Assembly (NCBI GenBank): GCA_965226245.1
Contig: CBDDCL010000015.1
Coordinates: 2,046,001-2,110,000 of the forward strand
Direction: 5' to 3'
Length of the DNA: 64,000 nt
Origin: CBDCYS01 sp965226245
Lineage (GTDB): Bacteria > Acidobacteriota > Terriglobia > Bryobacterales > UBA6623
Below, one piece after another: positions 34,421-43,380 of the stretch. The notes beneath the pieces are model-generated. The model saw only the letters and a list, made by a program, of their open reading frames with translations. It was not told where the DNA came from and ran no database searches. Every line of letters starts with the position of its first letter. Position 1 is the stretch's first letter. Both the position numbers and the translations under genes were made by a program.

Positions 34421-34501
34421 ATGATCGGCCAGACCATTAGCCACTACCACATCACCGAAAAACTCGGCGAAGGCCGGATCGGTGTACGAGATGGATTCTA
34501 G
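34421..34501 (+). pseudogene. Serine/threonine protein kinase N-terminal stub
   Basis: The 26-codon frame MIGQTISHYHITEKLGEGRI-GVRDGF is the start of an acidobacterial Pkn-type kinase: the glycine-rich loop (normally LGEGGMGVVYKA) is visible and already altered to GEGRIGV. A TAG then ends it, overlapping the tail of dnaJ by 4 bp. The rest of the kinase is missing. A TATAAT-containing tract about 30 bp upstream suggests that the original promoter persists. Confidence 0.7.
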
Positions 34502-35607
34502 TTCGTGAAGTAGTTCTTCACCTTCTCGAAGATGCCCTTTTCGGTCGGGGTATTGTCGGCGGGCAATTCGTCCAAGAGCTGCTCGAAGAGCTGCCTTTGC
34601 GGCTTGGTCATCTTGGCGGGCACAACCACTTTGATGTGGATCACCAGGTCGCCGCGTCGCCCGTCGCGGACTCCGGCGACTCCTTTGTGCCGCATGCGAT
34701 AGGTGTTGCCACTCTGCGCGCCGGGCGGAATCCGCAGAACCTCGGCGCCCTCCAGGGCGGGGACCTCGATCTCCGCCCCCAAGGCGGCTTGCGCAACGTT
34801 GATCGGCACCTCGCAGTGCAAATCACTGTCCGCGCGCTCAAAAATGGGGTGTTCGCGAACGCTCAGCAGAACATAGAGGTCGCCCGGAGGCCCGCCCAAC
34901 GCACCGCCTTCTCCTTCACCGCTGAGCCGCAAGCGCGTGCCGGTGTCAACTCCAGGCGGGATGTTGATCTTCAGCTTGCGCTGCTTGCGTACCCGTCCTT
35001 CTCCCCGGCAGGTGGTGCAATGCTTTTCGACAATGCGGCCCGCTCCACGACACGAAGAGCAGGGGCGGCTAACAGAAAAGAACCCCTGTTGGTATTGAAC
35101 TTGTCCCCGGCCCGAGCAGGTAGGGCAGGTTCTGGGAGAGGTGCCGCGTTCCGCTCCGCTGCCGTGGCAATCGCTGCAAGCCTCCGTGCGCGGAAAGCGG
35201 ATCTCGGTATTCATTCCGAATACCGCATCCTCAAAATCCACCTCCAGGTCATATTGCAAGTCGGTTCCGCGGCGAGCCTGCGAGCGGCGTTGTCCGCCTC
35301 CGAAAAGATCGCCGAACCCAAAAAAGTCGCCGAAGATATCGGCGAAGTCGCTGAAGTCCGCGGGATTGAAGCCGCCCGCGCCCGCGACGCCTTGGTGGCC
35401 AAAGCGGTCGTAGCGGTTGCGCTTTTCGGCGTCGCTGAGGACGCTGTAAGCTTCCGATGCCTCTTTGAACTTCTCCTCGGCTTCCGAATTGTTAGGATTG
35501 CGGTCGGGGTGGTACTTCAGCGCCATTTTGCGATAGGCGCTCTTGATCGCCTGGTCGGCGGCGTCGCGCCCCACGCCTAAGACTTCGTAATAATCTCGTT
35601 TTTCCAC
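34498..35607 (-). CDS. dnaJ: Chaperone DnaJ
   Basis: The 369-residue protein has the J-domain with HPD (KYHPDRNPNNSEAEEKF), a G/F-rich linker (GFNPADFSDFADIFGDFFGF), the cysteine-rich zinc domain with four CxxCxGxG repeats (CSDCHGSGAE, CPTCSGRGQV, CSSCRGAGRI, CTTCRGEGRV), and the C-terminal substrate-binding domains (GDLYVLLSVREHPIFERADSD). It stimulates DnaK. It follows grpE by 91 bp in the same orientation; no dnaK gene is in this window, which is usual for grpE-dnaJ pairs outside a dnaK operon. Confidence 0.97.
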   Translation of the reverse strand: MEKRDYYEVLGVGRDAADQAIKSAYRKMALKYHPDRNPNNSEAEEKFKEASEAYSVLSDAEKRNRYDRFGHQGVAGAGGFNPADFSDFADIFGDFFGFGDLFGGGQRRSQARRGTDLQYDLEVDFEDAVFGMNTEIRFPRTEACSDCHGSGAERGTSPRTCPTCSGRGQVQYQQGFFSVSRPCSSCRGAGRIVEKHCTTCRGEGRVRKQRKLKINIPPGVDTGTRLRLSGEGEGGALGGPPGDLYVLLSVREHPIFERADSDLHCEVPINVAQAALGAEIEVPALEGAEVLRIPPGAQSGNTYRMRHKGVAGVRDGRRGDLVIHIKVVVPAKMTKPQRQLFEQLLDELPADNTPTEKGIFEKVKNYFTN

Positions 35608-35698
35608 GGTGAACAGCTTTTTGCGTTGACGCCCTCAGGCTAACCAGACATTTGGCAACTGAAACAACCGGGCCGAAGCAGCCGACGAGAGGCCTGCG

Positions 35699-36394
35699 CT
35701 ACTCCTTCACTGCCACTTTCACGATGGACGCCCTCAGAAGTCTGTCCTTGAAGAGATACCCGGGCTGATAGACTTCCAGAATTTTCTGGTCCTGTTCGTC
35801 GTTTTCAGCGGGCGCCTTGTCCACCGCATGGTGAAGATACGGGTTGAACTTACCGTCCCTCGCTTCGATCGGCTTTAGGCCGGCGCGGCTAAACACCTCG
35901 AAGATCCTCTTATTAATCAGCTCTAATCCTTCACGGAATTTCGGGTCCAATCCCGGGCTGTCCAAAGCACGCTGGAAGTCATCGACGATCGGCAACAACG
36001 ACTCAATCACACCCATGGCGGCATACTCTTGGGCATCCCCTTTTTCGCGCTGCAGCCGCTTCCGAACGTTCTCAAAATCTGCTTGCGCCCGCTGAAATCG
36101 CTCGATTTGTTCCTCGATTTCCTTCCGCAAGCGGTCGCGTTCCTCGCCAAGAGACTCTTCCGCCGGTTTGTCATCAGGCTGGTCTGAATCTTCCGCGGAC
36201 GCAGCCTGAGCCGCCTGGGCATCACCATTGGCTTGCGGTTCATCAGTTTCACCGGGCTGTGGAGCTTCCCCGGACACGCCCGATTCCGTTCCGTTTGGAG
36301 AAATGACTTCGTTCCCCGAAGCTAGGTCATCGTTTCGCCCTGCTGCTTCAGCGGCAGCAGGGGTTACCTTCACCTGTCTGGCCTTCTTGGACAT
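35699..36394 (-). CDS. grpE: Nucleotide exchange factor GrpE
   Basis: The 231-residue protein has a disordered acidic N-terminus (about 1-80), a long coiled coil (EERDRLRKEIEEQIERFQRA, then ADFENVRKRLQREKGD) and the C-terminal beta domain (GLKPIEARDGKFNPYLHHAV, VYQPGYLFKDRLLRAS). The GrpE signature FNPYLHHAV...VYQPGY is clear. It releases ADP from DnaK. It probably leads a two-gene operon with dnaJ. Confidence 0.96.
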   Translation of the reverse strand: MSKKARQVKVTPAAAEAAGRNDDLASGNEVISPNGTESGVSGEAPQPGETDEPQANGDAQAAQAASAEDSDQPDDKPAEESLGEERDRLRKEIEEQIERFQRAQADFENVRKRLQREKGDAQEYAAMGVIESLLPIVDDFQRALDSPGLDPKFREGLELINKRIFEVFSRAGLKPIEARDGKFNPYLHHAVDKAPAENDEQDQKILEVYQPGYLFKDRLLRASIVKVAVKE

Positions 36395-36551
36395 TCCTGC
36401 ATTGCCTGCTAACTGACTGTGTTGAATTTACGGCGGATTACGAACTCGGTCCGAATGACCCTTCTCATGTTACCAGACGGCTCCGAGCAGCCCCGCTGCC
36501 ACGAGGCCTGAAACGCAGCGCACACGATGACAATCCAGTAGCAGCTGCATC

Positions 36552-36687
36552 ATGAAATTCGCGCCAAACGTGGCAGAAAATTCGGGAGCCAGACTCGGAG
36601 CCCCGACCGTGAGGGAGGGGTTAGCCGCTTCGACGCACCTCATCCGGCAGCGGCTGCGCTCCCCTCTTTGGTTGCGTCTCGTCCGCG
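36552..36687 (+). repeat. Dispersed repeat family A, copy 2
   Basis: About 135 bp: CATGAAATTCGCGCCAAACG at the start, the GAGCCCCGACCGTGAGGGAG core in the middle and TTGGTTGCGTCTCGTCCGCG at the end. It lies in the gap upstream of grpE and downstream of the hypothetical gene at 36786. Confidence 0.9.
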
Positions 36688-36785
36688 TCAGCTATACGGG
36701 AAGCCGCGCGCGGTTGTCGCACACCTGAAAGCGCCGGCCCTGTCGAGGAGAAACCCGCTTCGCTGGGCGCCAAGCGGCCAGGACG

Positions 36786-37223
36786 TCAACCAGCTCGAAT
36801 GCGCGCTGAAAACGCATCGTAGGAACCCGGGGCGCGTTCGTTCATCCATTCGCTATACGATTTGGCAACCTTCTCGAGGTTCTCGAACACCGTGGGGTCG
36901 GCTCTGCTTTCGCGGTAGGCCGGCAGCAGGTCGCGCAACCGCTCCCAGACCACCAGTAACTCCCTGCCGCTCTGGAAAAAGAGTTCCTGGTGCAGCACAT
37001 CAGTCGTAATGAAGGAGGCCGCCATGTCCCAATACGTGACAACCATCCGGAACGAAGCGTTCTCTTCGGAACCGGACGGACAGATCCGGTTTAACTCTTC
37101 CAGGCTCTTGGCGTGGAAGTTAGCGACGAACCAGTCTCGAGCCTTGCGCATCCTTTCCTCTCGGCGAAGATCATAAAGACGCAGCAGCAGGTTGACGTCA
37201 TCGTAAGTCGCGCAATTTGTCAT
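36786..37223 (-). CDS. Conserved hypothetical protein, all-helical
   Basis: A 145-residue protein with no signal peptide or cysteine motif. It starts MTNCATYDDVNLLLRLYDLR and contains RMRKARDWFVANFHAKSLEE, ASFRMVVTYWDMAASFITTD and YRESRADPTVFENLEKVAKS. Composition and helix pattern resemble small DUF4760-like proteins common in Acidobacteria; this assignment is tentative. A strong candidate ribosome binding site (CAGGAACAA) precedes the ATG. Function unknown. It is divergent from the zinc-finger-like gene at 37368. Confidence 0.72.
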   Translation of the reverse strand: MTNCATYDDVNLLLRLYDLRREERMRKARDWFVANFHAKSLEELNRICPSGSEENASFRMVVTYWDMAASFITTDVLHQELFFQSGRELLVVWERLRDLLPAYRESRADPTVFENLEKVAKSYSEWMNERAPGSYDAFSARIRAG

Positions 37224-37367
37224 AGTTTGTTCCTGTTCTGATTTTCAAGCTTGCCCCGGGGCAGGCCGCAAGCAGCTTTCTACAGCGGATCGACCGGACG
37301 AAGTACTAACTGTTATACTCGATTCGCCGGCTGGACGCCAGTGTCAGATGTCGCCGGCGTCACCGCC

Positions 37368-37673
37368 ATGGCTGAACAAGAAACCGCCACCAAGACCGAA
37401 GAAGCCCCGGTCGAAGAAACGCCGGACCCTAATCTGATAACGACGCTTCAGGACGGGACCAAGCTGAAACAGCGCGTACCCCGTCAGCGCGCCTGCAACG
37501 AACCCGGAAAGAACAACAACATCTGCCGCGGTCACTTGAAGCGCTGGTATGAGTATGGCGATGACGTTCGCGCCCGAGCCGAAGCGGGCGAGGTCTATCG
37601 TTGTGAGCGCTGCCAGACGCTCTACCTGCCAAGCGACCAAGAAGAAGCCAGGACCGGAACCCTTTCCTATTGA
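37368..37673 (+). CDS. Small cysteine-containing conserved protein
   Basis: The 101-residue frame starts at the ATG reading MAEQETATKTEEAP; upstream extension to 37251 is not protein-like. An acidic N-terminus of 35 residues precedes QRVPRQRACNEPGKNNNICR, GHLKRWYEYGDD, and YRCERCQTLYLP. Four cysteines in a C-x10-C...C-x2-C arrangement suggest a small metal-binding or rubredoxin-like knuckle. I do not recognise a named family. It is cytosolic and stands alone; a long hairpin follows its stop. Confidence 0.7.
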   Translation: MAEQETATKTEEAPVEETPDPNLITTLQDGTKLKQRVPRQRACNEPGKNNNICRGHLKRWYEYGDDVRARAEAGEVYRCERCQTLYLPSDQEEARTGTLSY

Positions 37674-37681
37674 GAGCCGGT

Positions 37682-37726
37682 CCGGTGTGCGGCGGGTAGG
37701 AGGTCAAGGTCGGAACCGCACACCGG
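37682..37726 (+). terminator. Long hairpin after the small cysteine protein gene
   Basis: CCGGTGTGCGG (37682-37692) and CCGCACACCGG (37716-37726) form a perfect 11-bp stem with a 23-nt loop starting 9 bp after the stop codon. No T-run follows, so it is either a transcript-stabilising hairpin or a Rho-type end rather than a classic intrinsic terminator. Confidence 0.5.
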
Positions 37727-38344
37727 GCAGGTCAAGCGCCAGGGACTGCGCCAAGGGGCGTATGTCCGCGACTGCGAATGGAGAGTGCCCGCTCATACTT
37801 CCCGGCCTCGTCCGCGTCTGGAAATAGGCCGAAAAGCCACCCGCAGCCTCCGGACACCGCACCCCCAAGGAGGGAGTGAACCCAAATCATCCCTCCACTG
37901 AACCCGGCTTTGCCAGAGCTACGCCTTACCGTCCGGAAACCCATTGCTCCTGCATCTAGCATTTGAGTCGCCTTCGCTCCACCGCCGCCGAATTCAGCAG
38001 AGGTTCGGTTTGAAGAGGCTGAAGAGGTGTCGTATCTCACCGCTTCGCCTATCTGGATTGCATTCAGTCAGCCACGACCGGTTTTTCTATTCTTATTGAA
38101 ATCAAACCAGTTAAAGGTGATTGGCCCGAAGGGTCCGTGTCGCCCCGCGGCGGCGGTGTGTCACCGCGACTCAGTAGCGGCCGGCTTTCCACCCCGTCCA
38201 ACCCAGTCGCGGCCCGATCGGGCCGGGTTATTCTCCCGGATATTCTGCCAGCGGGCTATTCCGCGAAAGCAGTCGGCTGCTCGCTCGGTGCAAATGTCAT
38301 AGGCTATTAGTTAACGCTGCTGCTTTAGCCCCAGTAGATATTCG
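37727..38344. other. Intergenic region, no gene recognised
   Basis: A gap of about 620 bp. Open frames exist on both strands (for example a glycine-rich minus frame at 37732-38040), but none has a recognisable domain, a good ribosome binding site or a neighbour relation. The promoter of the GAF/SpoIIE gene is probably in its last 150 bp. Confidence 0.4.
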
Positions 38345-39644
38345 ATGACGCCCCCGGAAACAGATCGTCGTCTGACCCGCCTCGAAGAAGAAAACAGACG
38401 CCTGCGCCGCGCTGTCGACGAACTGTCCATCATCAACGAAGTCGCTTCCGCCGTCACCTCGACCTGGTCGCTGGATGAAATCGTCAACTCCATCGTGCAG
38501 AAATGCGTGAAGCATTTGAACGTTGAGCAGGGCGCCGTGCTGCTGTTTGACAAACAGGAGGACTCGGCGGAGCTAAAGACGATGGTCCGTCGCGTGGACT
38601 CCAGCGTCGGGGCAATCCCCTATCGGCTGGGAGACCAGTTGGGCGGCTGGATGTTGAAGAACCAAGCGCCTCTTCTCATCGACGATCTGGCCGCCGACGA
38701 GCGCTTCCGCATCAATGAGGAAGTGGATAGCGCCATCCGCTCCCTCATGTGTGTTCCTGAGGCTGAAGAACCGCATGATTGGTGTTCTGATCGTCTTTAA
38801 CAAGCGATCACGAGAGGCTTTCACCGAAAGCAATCAGCGCCTGCTCACGATCATTGCCGCCCAGTCCGCGCAGGTGATCGAAAACGCCCGTCTTTACGAA
38901 GAAGAGAAAGCGCTGCAGCGCATGCAGCAAGAGATGGAGATGGCGCGCAGCATTCAGGCCAACCTGCTGCCCAAGGCGCAGCCGTCGATTCCCGGCTATG
39001 ACATTGCGGGGATGTCAGTTTCGGCCGCCAACGTCGGCGGCGACTACTTTGACTTCTTGCCATCCGGGGACCGGCTGATTCTCTGCCTGGGAGATGTTTC
39101 CGGCAAGGGCATGCCTGCTTCCCTGCTGATGGCGAATGTGCAGGCAACCATTCGCGGCCAAAATCTGGTCAGCTCATCGGCCGCCGAATCCATGAGCCGC
39201 TCCAATCGGCTGCTGTTTCAAAGCACGGACTCAGCGAAGTTCGTGACTTTCTTCTACGGCATCTTGGACATAGCTGGGAGAACACTCGATTATTCCAACG
39301 CCGGCCACAACCCGCCGATCCTGTTTTCAGACGGTCAAGAGGCCCAGCGTCTGGAAATCGGAGGGCCCGTCCTCGGCGTACTCCCTGATTTTCCCTACCA
39401 GCAGGCTACAGTTGCGCTGAATCCTGGTGACTTGCTTCTGATTTTTTCCGACGGGTTCTCCGAGGCAATGAATCGCCGCCTCGAAGAATTCGGAGAAGAC
39501 CAGCTCGTAACACTTGCCGCCCGCAATCGCGGCGATGCGGCGGCGGACCTGATCGAGAAAATCTCCCAGGCCGTGGTCGCTCACACAGGGGATGAGCCTC
39601 AAACCGATGACATGACGATCATCGCTGTCCGAGTGGACGCCTGA
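38345..39644 (+). pseudogene. GAF domain / SpoIIE-type PP2C phosphatase, frameshifted
   Basis: The first frame (38345-38800) starts MTPPETDRRLTRLEEENRRL, a coiled coil, and a GAF domain (IINEVASAVTSTWSLDEIVN, NVEQGAVLLFDKQ, GWMLKNQAPLLIDDL). Near 38755 (CTCATGTGTGTTCCTGAGGC) the reading passes to the next frame, giving LRLKNRMIGVLIVFNKRSRE and the rest of GAF. A linker coiled coil (EKALQRMQQEMEMARSIQAN) then leads to the PP2C domain: GGDYFDF, LGDVSGKGMPASLL, YSNAGHNPP, FSDGFSEAMN, DDMTIIAV. All metal-binding aspartates are present. It would be an RsbU-like regulator of stress signalling. One extra base or two missing bases explain the break; sequencing error is possible. Confidence 0.85.
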
Positions 39645-39650
39645 GGGTGC

Positions 39651-39774
39651 ATGAAAATTCGCGCCAAACGTGGCAGAAAATTCGAGAGCCGCTCGGAGCC
39701 CCGACCGTGAGGGAGGGGTTAGCCGCTACGACGCGCCTCATCCCGCTCCCCTCTTTGGTTGCGGCTCGTCCGCG
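39651..39774 (+). repeat. Dispersed repeat family A, copy 3
   Basis: About 124 bp: ATGAAAATTCGCGCCAAACG through the GAGCCCCGACCGTGAGGGAG core to GGCTCGTCCGCG. It starts 6 bp after the phosphatase stop codon. It lacks the short CGGCAGCGG segment seen in copies 1, 2 and 4. An open frame runs through it into the next gene and would mislead start prediction there. Confidence 0.9.
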
Positions 39775-39849
39775 GAGGGGATGCAACAACCCTTGGCGTC
39801 CTCGCGTCTAACGAAGGAACAACATGCTGAAGGTTCCGGAGGAATCCTT

Positions 39850-40722
39850 TTGACCCGATCGATCAGGCAGCGGCGCTTTTGGCTGTCAGGCAGCGTCCAA
39901 TCGTCCCTTACGCCATGGATCGCCGCGGCTGGGGTCCTATCCGTTCTCGTTTTCATGGCTCCGGAAAACTTGGCGGCCCAAAGCCGTCAGGAGAAAGCAC
40001 GCCAGTTGCTGGACCAATGCCTGGAAGCAGTCGGGGGAGAGGCCTTTCTCAAAATCAAGACGTTGAAGCAAACCGGACGAGCCTACTCTTTCTACCGGAA
40101 AAGCCTGCGGGGGCTCGCCGTAATCACCATCTTCAACGAATACGGTCCGCTCGAGGAAAATGAGGACCCCGAGTGGCTGCCCGTCAGCCGCCGTGAAATC
40201 TATACGCAAAAGGGCGACTACTACACCCTGTTTCGGAACGGAAAAGGGTGGGAGATCACCTACCTTGGCGCGCGGCCCCTGCCGGAAGACACGCTTCAGC
40301 GATATCGTATCTCTACCCGCCGCGACATCTTTCACATCTTGCGATACAGGCTCGACGAGCCTGGCATGTATTTTTACTACTCCGGCACCGAGATTGTCAG
40401 CAATGTTCCAACCCATGCCGTCGAGATCACCGACAGCGAGAACGAGACAGTTACGGTCTATCTGAGAATGTCAGACAATTTGCCTGTCCAGCAGGTCTAC
40501 CTCCGGCGCGACCCCAAGACGCGCATCCCCTACGAAGAGAAGTCAATCTACTCGAAGTACCGAAAAGTCGGGGCCCTGACGATACCGTGGAACGTTCAAC
40601 ATGTACGCGACGAAGAAAGAATCTTCGAGTTGTTCGGCCGCACGGCCGAGATCAACGGCAAAGTGCCCGGGGATACTTTTCGGCTCAAGAACGGCATGAA
40701 GGTTCTCCCGCCGGACTACTAG
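39850..40722 (+). CDS. Secreted protein, outer-membrane lipoprotein-sorting-like
   Basis: I choose the TTG at 39850 because GGAGGAA sits 5 nt upstream (39838-39844); the frame upstream crosses repeat A copy 3. The 290-residue product has an N-terminal hydrophobic signal (ITPWIAAAGVLSVLVFMAP-like) ending near NLAAQS. The mature part starts RQEKARQLLDQCLEAVGGEA and continues with strand-rich sequence: KTLKQTGRAYSFYRKSLRGL, NGKGWEITYLG, VEITDSENETVTVYLRMSD, LPVQQVYLRRDPKTRIPYEE and FGRTAEINGKVPGDTFRLKN. This resembles periplasmic LolA/sorting-protein-like folds common in Acidobacteria. Function unknown. Confidence 0.75.
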   Translation: MTRSIRQRRFWLSGSVQSSLTPWIAAAGVLSVLVFMAPENLAAQSRQEKARQLLDQCLEAVGGEAFLKIKTLKQTGRAYSFYRKSLRGLAVITIFNEYGPLEENEDPEWLPVSRREIYTQKGDYYTLFRNGKGWEITYLGARPLPEDTLQRYRISTRRDIFHILRYRLDEPGMYFYYSGTEIVSNVPTHAVEITDSENETVTVYLRMSDNLPVQQVYLRRDPKTRIPYEEKSIYSKYRKVGALTIPWNVQHVRDEERIFELFGRTAEINGKVPGDTFRLKNGMKVLPPDY

Positions 40723-40812
40723 CGATAAGTGCTCCTGCCCACAACGAAGTCCCCGGATTCGGTTGCTTGTACTAAGCGAGCGGATTCATCACAATATTTC
40801 CAGCGACTCACG

Positions 40813-40840
40813 AAAGCCCTGTTTCCGCGCGGGCTTTTAT
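40813..40840 (+). terminator. Intrinsic terminator after the secreted protein gene
   Basis: AAAGCCC (40813-40819) pairs with GGGCTTT (40831-40837), with CGCG-containing loop TGTTTCCGCGC, followed by TTATTT. It lies about 90 bp after the stop at 40722 and before the SGNH gene at 40858. Confidence 0.65.
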
Positions 40841-40857
40841 TTGTCGGCCCTTAGCCC

Positions 40858-42039
40858 ATGGCGGGAACAAGATCGGAGTTCCGGTTTCGTCGCTGGGCCG
40901 GGAGAGTCACCTTCGTCGTTGGAGTCTCGCTGCTTTGCCTGCTGGCCGCCGAGGCGATTGCGAGATTGTCGGTCGATTCGATTCCGCGGCTCGATCTCGA
41001 CATCTACCGCAAAAGCGGCGACGGACAGCTACTCCTGCGGCCCGCAGTCACGCGCCGCCATTCCACTCGCCACTGGGACGTTACCGTTTCAATCAATGAA
41101 GAAGGCTGGAGGGATAGCCCCGGCCTTGGCTCGGCAGGGGACTCCGTCGTTCTCGGCCTGGGGGACTCTTTTGCCTTCGGCTGGGGCGTTGAGCTGGAAG
41201 ACTCGATGCTCTTCTTGCTCGAACAGCAGCTAACCGGACGGCATCGGGTGCGTATCCTCAAAGCGGGGGTGCCGGGCACGGGGCCGGGTGATCAGTTGCG
41301 GCTGCTTCAAATCCTCGGACCGAAGTATCAACCTTCCGCCGTGGTTTTGATCTTCTTCGTCGGAAATGATTTCGTGGATGTTCAGATGGGCGGCGCACGC
41401 CAGTTTCAAGTGGAAAGCGGTCTGCTGGTTCGGCGCGATCTCTCACAGGAGACCGCCAACCCGCTCAGCACGCTGCGAACTGAAGCCGTTCGCAAGTCGC
41501 GTCTGCTGCAGCTTCTCATGGGCGTTTGGTGGCACTGGTCGCGTAGCGGCGATGCGAGTTCCCGCGAGGAAGACCGCGCTCCGCGACGGTGGGATGAATG
41601 GCTGCGGGAATTCGCTCAGATCCATCTGCGAGAGTATCCGCCAAGGACCACGGAGGCGGTGAAGCAAACTCTGGATCTGCTGACCGAAATGCAGCAGGCC
41701 TGCCGCGGCCGCTCAGCGGAGTTCTTGCTCGTTGTCGTTCCTCGAAGTTATCAGATTTACGAAAATGAAACGGAAGAGCTCAAAACTTCATTGGGGCTCA
41801 GCGCCGGTGACCTGAATGACGATCTGGATTTGGATAAACCTCAGCGCATTCTCAAGGAGTGGGCTGGGCGCTCCGGTGTTCCTGTCGCCGATTTACTGGA
41901 CTCTTTTCGCGAGCATCATCGAACTCACCCACGACAGCGGCTCTTCTACTACCCAGACGCTCACCTGAACCGTTTGGGACACCGTGTCGCGGCGGACGCG
42001 ATCCAGCCCGCACTTTCCCAATTGCTTCAAAAGAGATGA
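40858..42039 (+). CDS. SGNH/GDSL hydrolase-like membrane-anchored protein
   Basis: A 393-residue paralogue of 14667-15839. One membrane segment (FVVGVSLLCLLAAEAIARLS) is followed by an SGNH domain: VVLGLGDSFAFGWGVELEDS with the catalytic serine, ILKAGVPGTGPGDQLRL, VVLIFFVGNDFVDVQMGG with the GND asparagine, and FYYPDAHLNRLGHRVAAD with the catalytic aspartate and histidine. The likely role is esterase or O-acetyl transfer at the cell surface. It is followed by an epimerase gene in the same orientation after 107 bp, which fits a role in surface sugar metabolism. Confidence 0.82.
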   Translation: MAGTRSEFRFRRWAGRVTFVVGVSLLCLLAAEAIARLSVDSIPRLDLDIYRKSGDGQLLLRPAVTRRHSTRHWDVTVSINEEGWRDSPGLGSAGDSVVLGLGDSFAFGWGVELEDSMLFLLEQQLTGRHRVRILKAGVPGTGPGDQLRLLQILGPKYQPSAVVLIFFVGNDFVDVQMGGARQFQVESGLLVRRDLSQETANPLSTLRTEAVRKSRLLQLLMGVWWHWSRSGDASSREEDRAPRRWDEWLREFAQIHLREYPPRTTEAVKQTLDLLTEMQQACRGRSAEFLLVVVPRSYQIYENETEELKTSLGLSAGDLNDDLDLDKPQRILKEWAGRSGVPVADLLDSFREHHRTHPRQRLFYYPDAHLNRLGHRVAADAIQPALSQLLQKR

Positions 42040-42146
42040 CACGAAAAAACGCCTCCCCTTGACGCGCTGGATGGCGTGCAAGTACTCTGAGGCACTGCCG
42101 CGGAGAGTTCGGCGCTCCCCACAATTCCGGGGTTGGAATCCTTTTC

Positions 42147-43103
42147 ATGCTTCTCGTTACAGGCGGCGCGGGCTACATTGGCAGCATCGTTGCCGAGCGC
42201 CTGCTTCAGCAGGGCCGGGAAGTTTGCGTTTTCGACAATCTCTCCCGCGGCTACCGGGATGCCGTGCCCCAGAAGGCGGTTTTCGTGGAGGGGGAGCTGG
42301 CTGACCGGGACCTGCTGCGAAAAGTCTTCAGCGAATACCCCATTGAAGGAGTCCTCCATTTCGCCGCGTTCGCCCTGGTCGGCGAGTCCATGAGCAACGC
42401 CGCGCTCTATTTTCGCAACAACGTGGGGGGTGCGCTCGTGCTGCTCGATGAGACCCAGGCGGCAGGGGTCGGCCGCTTCGTCTTCTCCTCGACCTGTGCC
42501 GTCTTTGGGGACAAGAATCCCTCTCCGATCTCCGAGGAACTTCCCAAGAACCCGGTCAATCCCTACGGCGAGTCTAAGCTGGCGATCGAGAAAGCCTTGC
42601 ATTGGTACCATCGGTGTCATGGAATGAGCTACTTCGCCCTGCGCTACTTCAATGCCTGCGGGGCCAGCAAGGACCGCGGCGAGCGTCACGAACCAGAAAC
42701 CCACCTGATTCCCCTGGTGCTGAATGTGGCGGCCGGGGAGAGTGCGGCGGTTCCCATCTTCGGAACCGACTATCCCACGCCCGATGGAACGTGCATCCGT
42801 GACTACATCCACGTAGAAGACTTAGCGGAAGCGCATATCGAGGCGCTCGGCGCGGAGCCGCGGCTCAGTGGCTGCTACAACGTTGGCACGGGCCGCGGGC
42901 ATTCGGTGCGGGAAGTGATCGAGACGGTACGAAAGGTCACCGGCCGCACGGTTCCTGAAACCGTCGCGGACCGCCGGCCCGGAGATCCGCCAGAACTGGT
43001 AGCTGACTCCAGAAAGATCCAAGAGCAGCTTGGCTGGAAAGCCGCACAGGACCTAGAGGCGGCGGTCAGAAGCGCCTGGCAATTCAAGATGAGAAGGCAG
43101 TGA
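42147..43103 (+). CDS. galE: NAD-dependent epimerase, UDP-glucose 4-epimerase-like
   Basis: The 318-residue extended SDR enzyme has the NAD-binding GGAGYIGS at the start, FDNLSRG after the second strand, HFAAFALVGES, SSTCAVFGD, the catalytic tyrosine and lysine in NPYGESKLAIE, RYFNACGA, and the sugar-binding GTCIRDYIHVEDLAEAHI. The signature motifs are those of GalE, which interconverts UDP-glucose and UDP-galactose. At 318 residues it is slightly shorter than E. coli GalE; related UDP-GlcNAc epimerases cannot be excluded. It likely feeds polysaccharide synthesis. Confidence 0.92.
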   Translation: MLLVTGGAGYIGSIVAERLLQQGREVCVFDNLSRGYRDAVPQKAVFVEGELADRDLLRKVFSEYPIEGVLHFAAFALVGESMSNAALYFRNNVGGALVLLDETQAAGVGRFVFSSTCAVFGDKNPSPISEELPKNPVNPYGESKLAIEKALHWYHRCHGMSYFALRYFNACGASKDRGERHEPETHLIPLVLNVAAGESAAVPIFGTDYPTPDGTCIRDYIHVEDLAEAHIEALGAEPRLSGCYNVGTGRGHSVREVIETVRKVTGRTVPETVADRRPGDPPELVADSRKIQEQLGWKAAQDLEAAVRSAWQFKMRRQ

Positions 43104-43380
43104 GACGGCGGCACTCGCGGCGCTGATCGGGCGCCCGGCCGCTCAGAAGCAGCTATCCATCAGAAAAGCAGCAACTCAGGCAGAAGCAGCAACTCAGGCC
43201 TCGCCGCGGCAAGCAGGTCCTTGCCTCCTGGCTCAGCACGCGGGCAAACACGCCCGCAAAGAAAAAAAACTCCCGGCATGGCTCGACGTAGTGGTTCACC
43301 CTCTTGCCTGGATGCGGGACAATAAGGCAGTCAACACTCAGCCGGCCGCCGCAAGCCGGCCGCGCGCGGGGAGGATTGCC

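Noticed and set aside
37732..38040. Minus-strand glycine-rich frame of 102 codons
   Set aside because: No ribosome binding site, no conserved motif and no supporting neighbour.
39670..39849. Upstream extension of the secreted protein gene
   Set aside because: It is translated repeat A. A strong GGAGGAA site selects the TTG at 39850.
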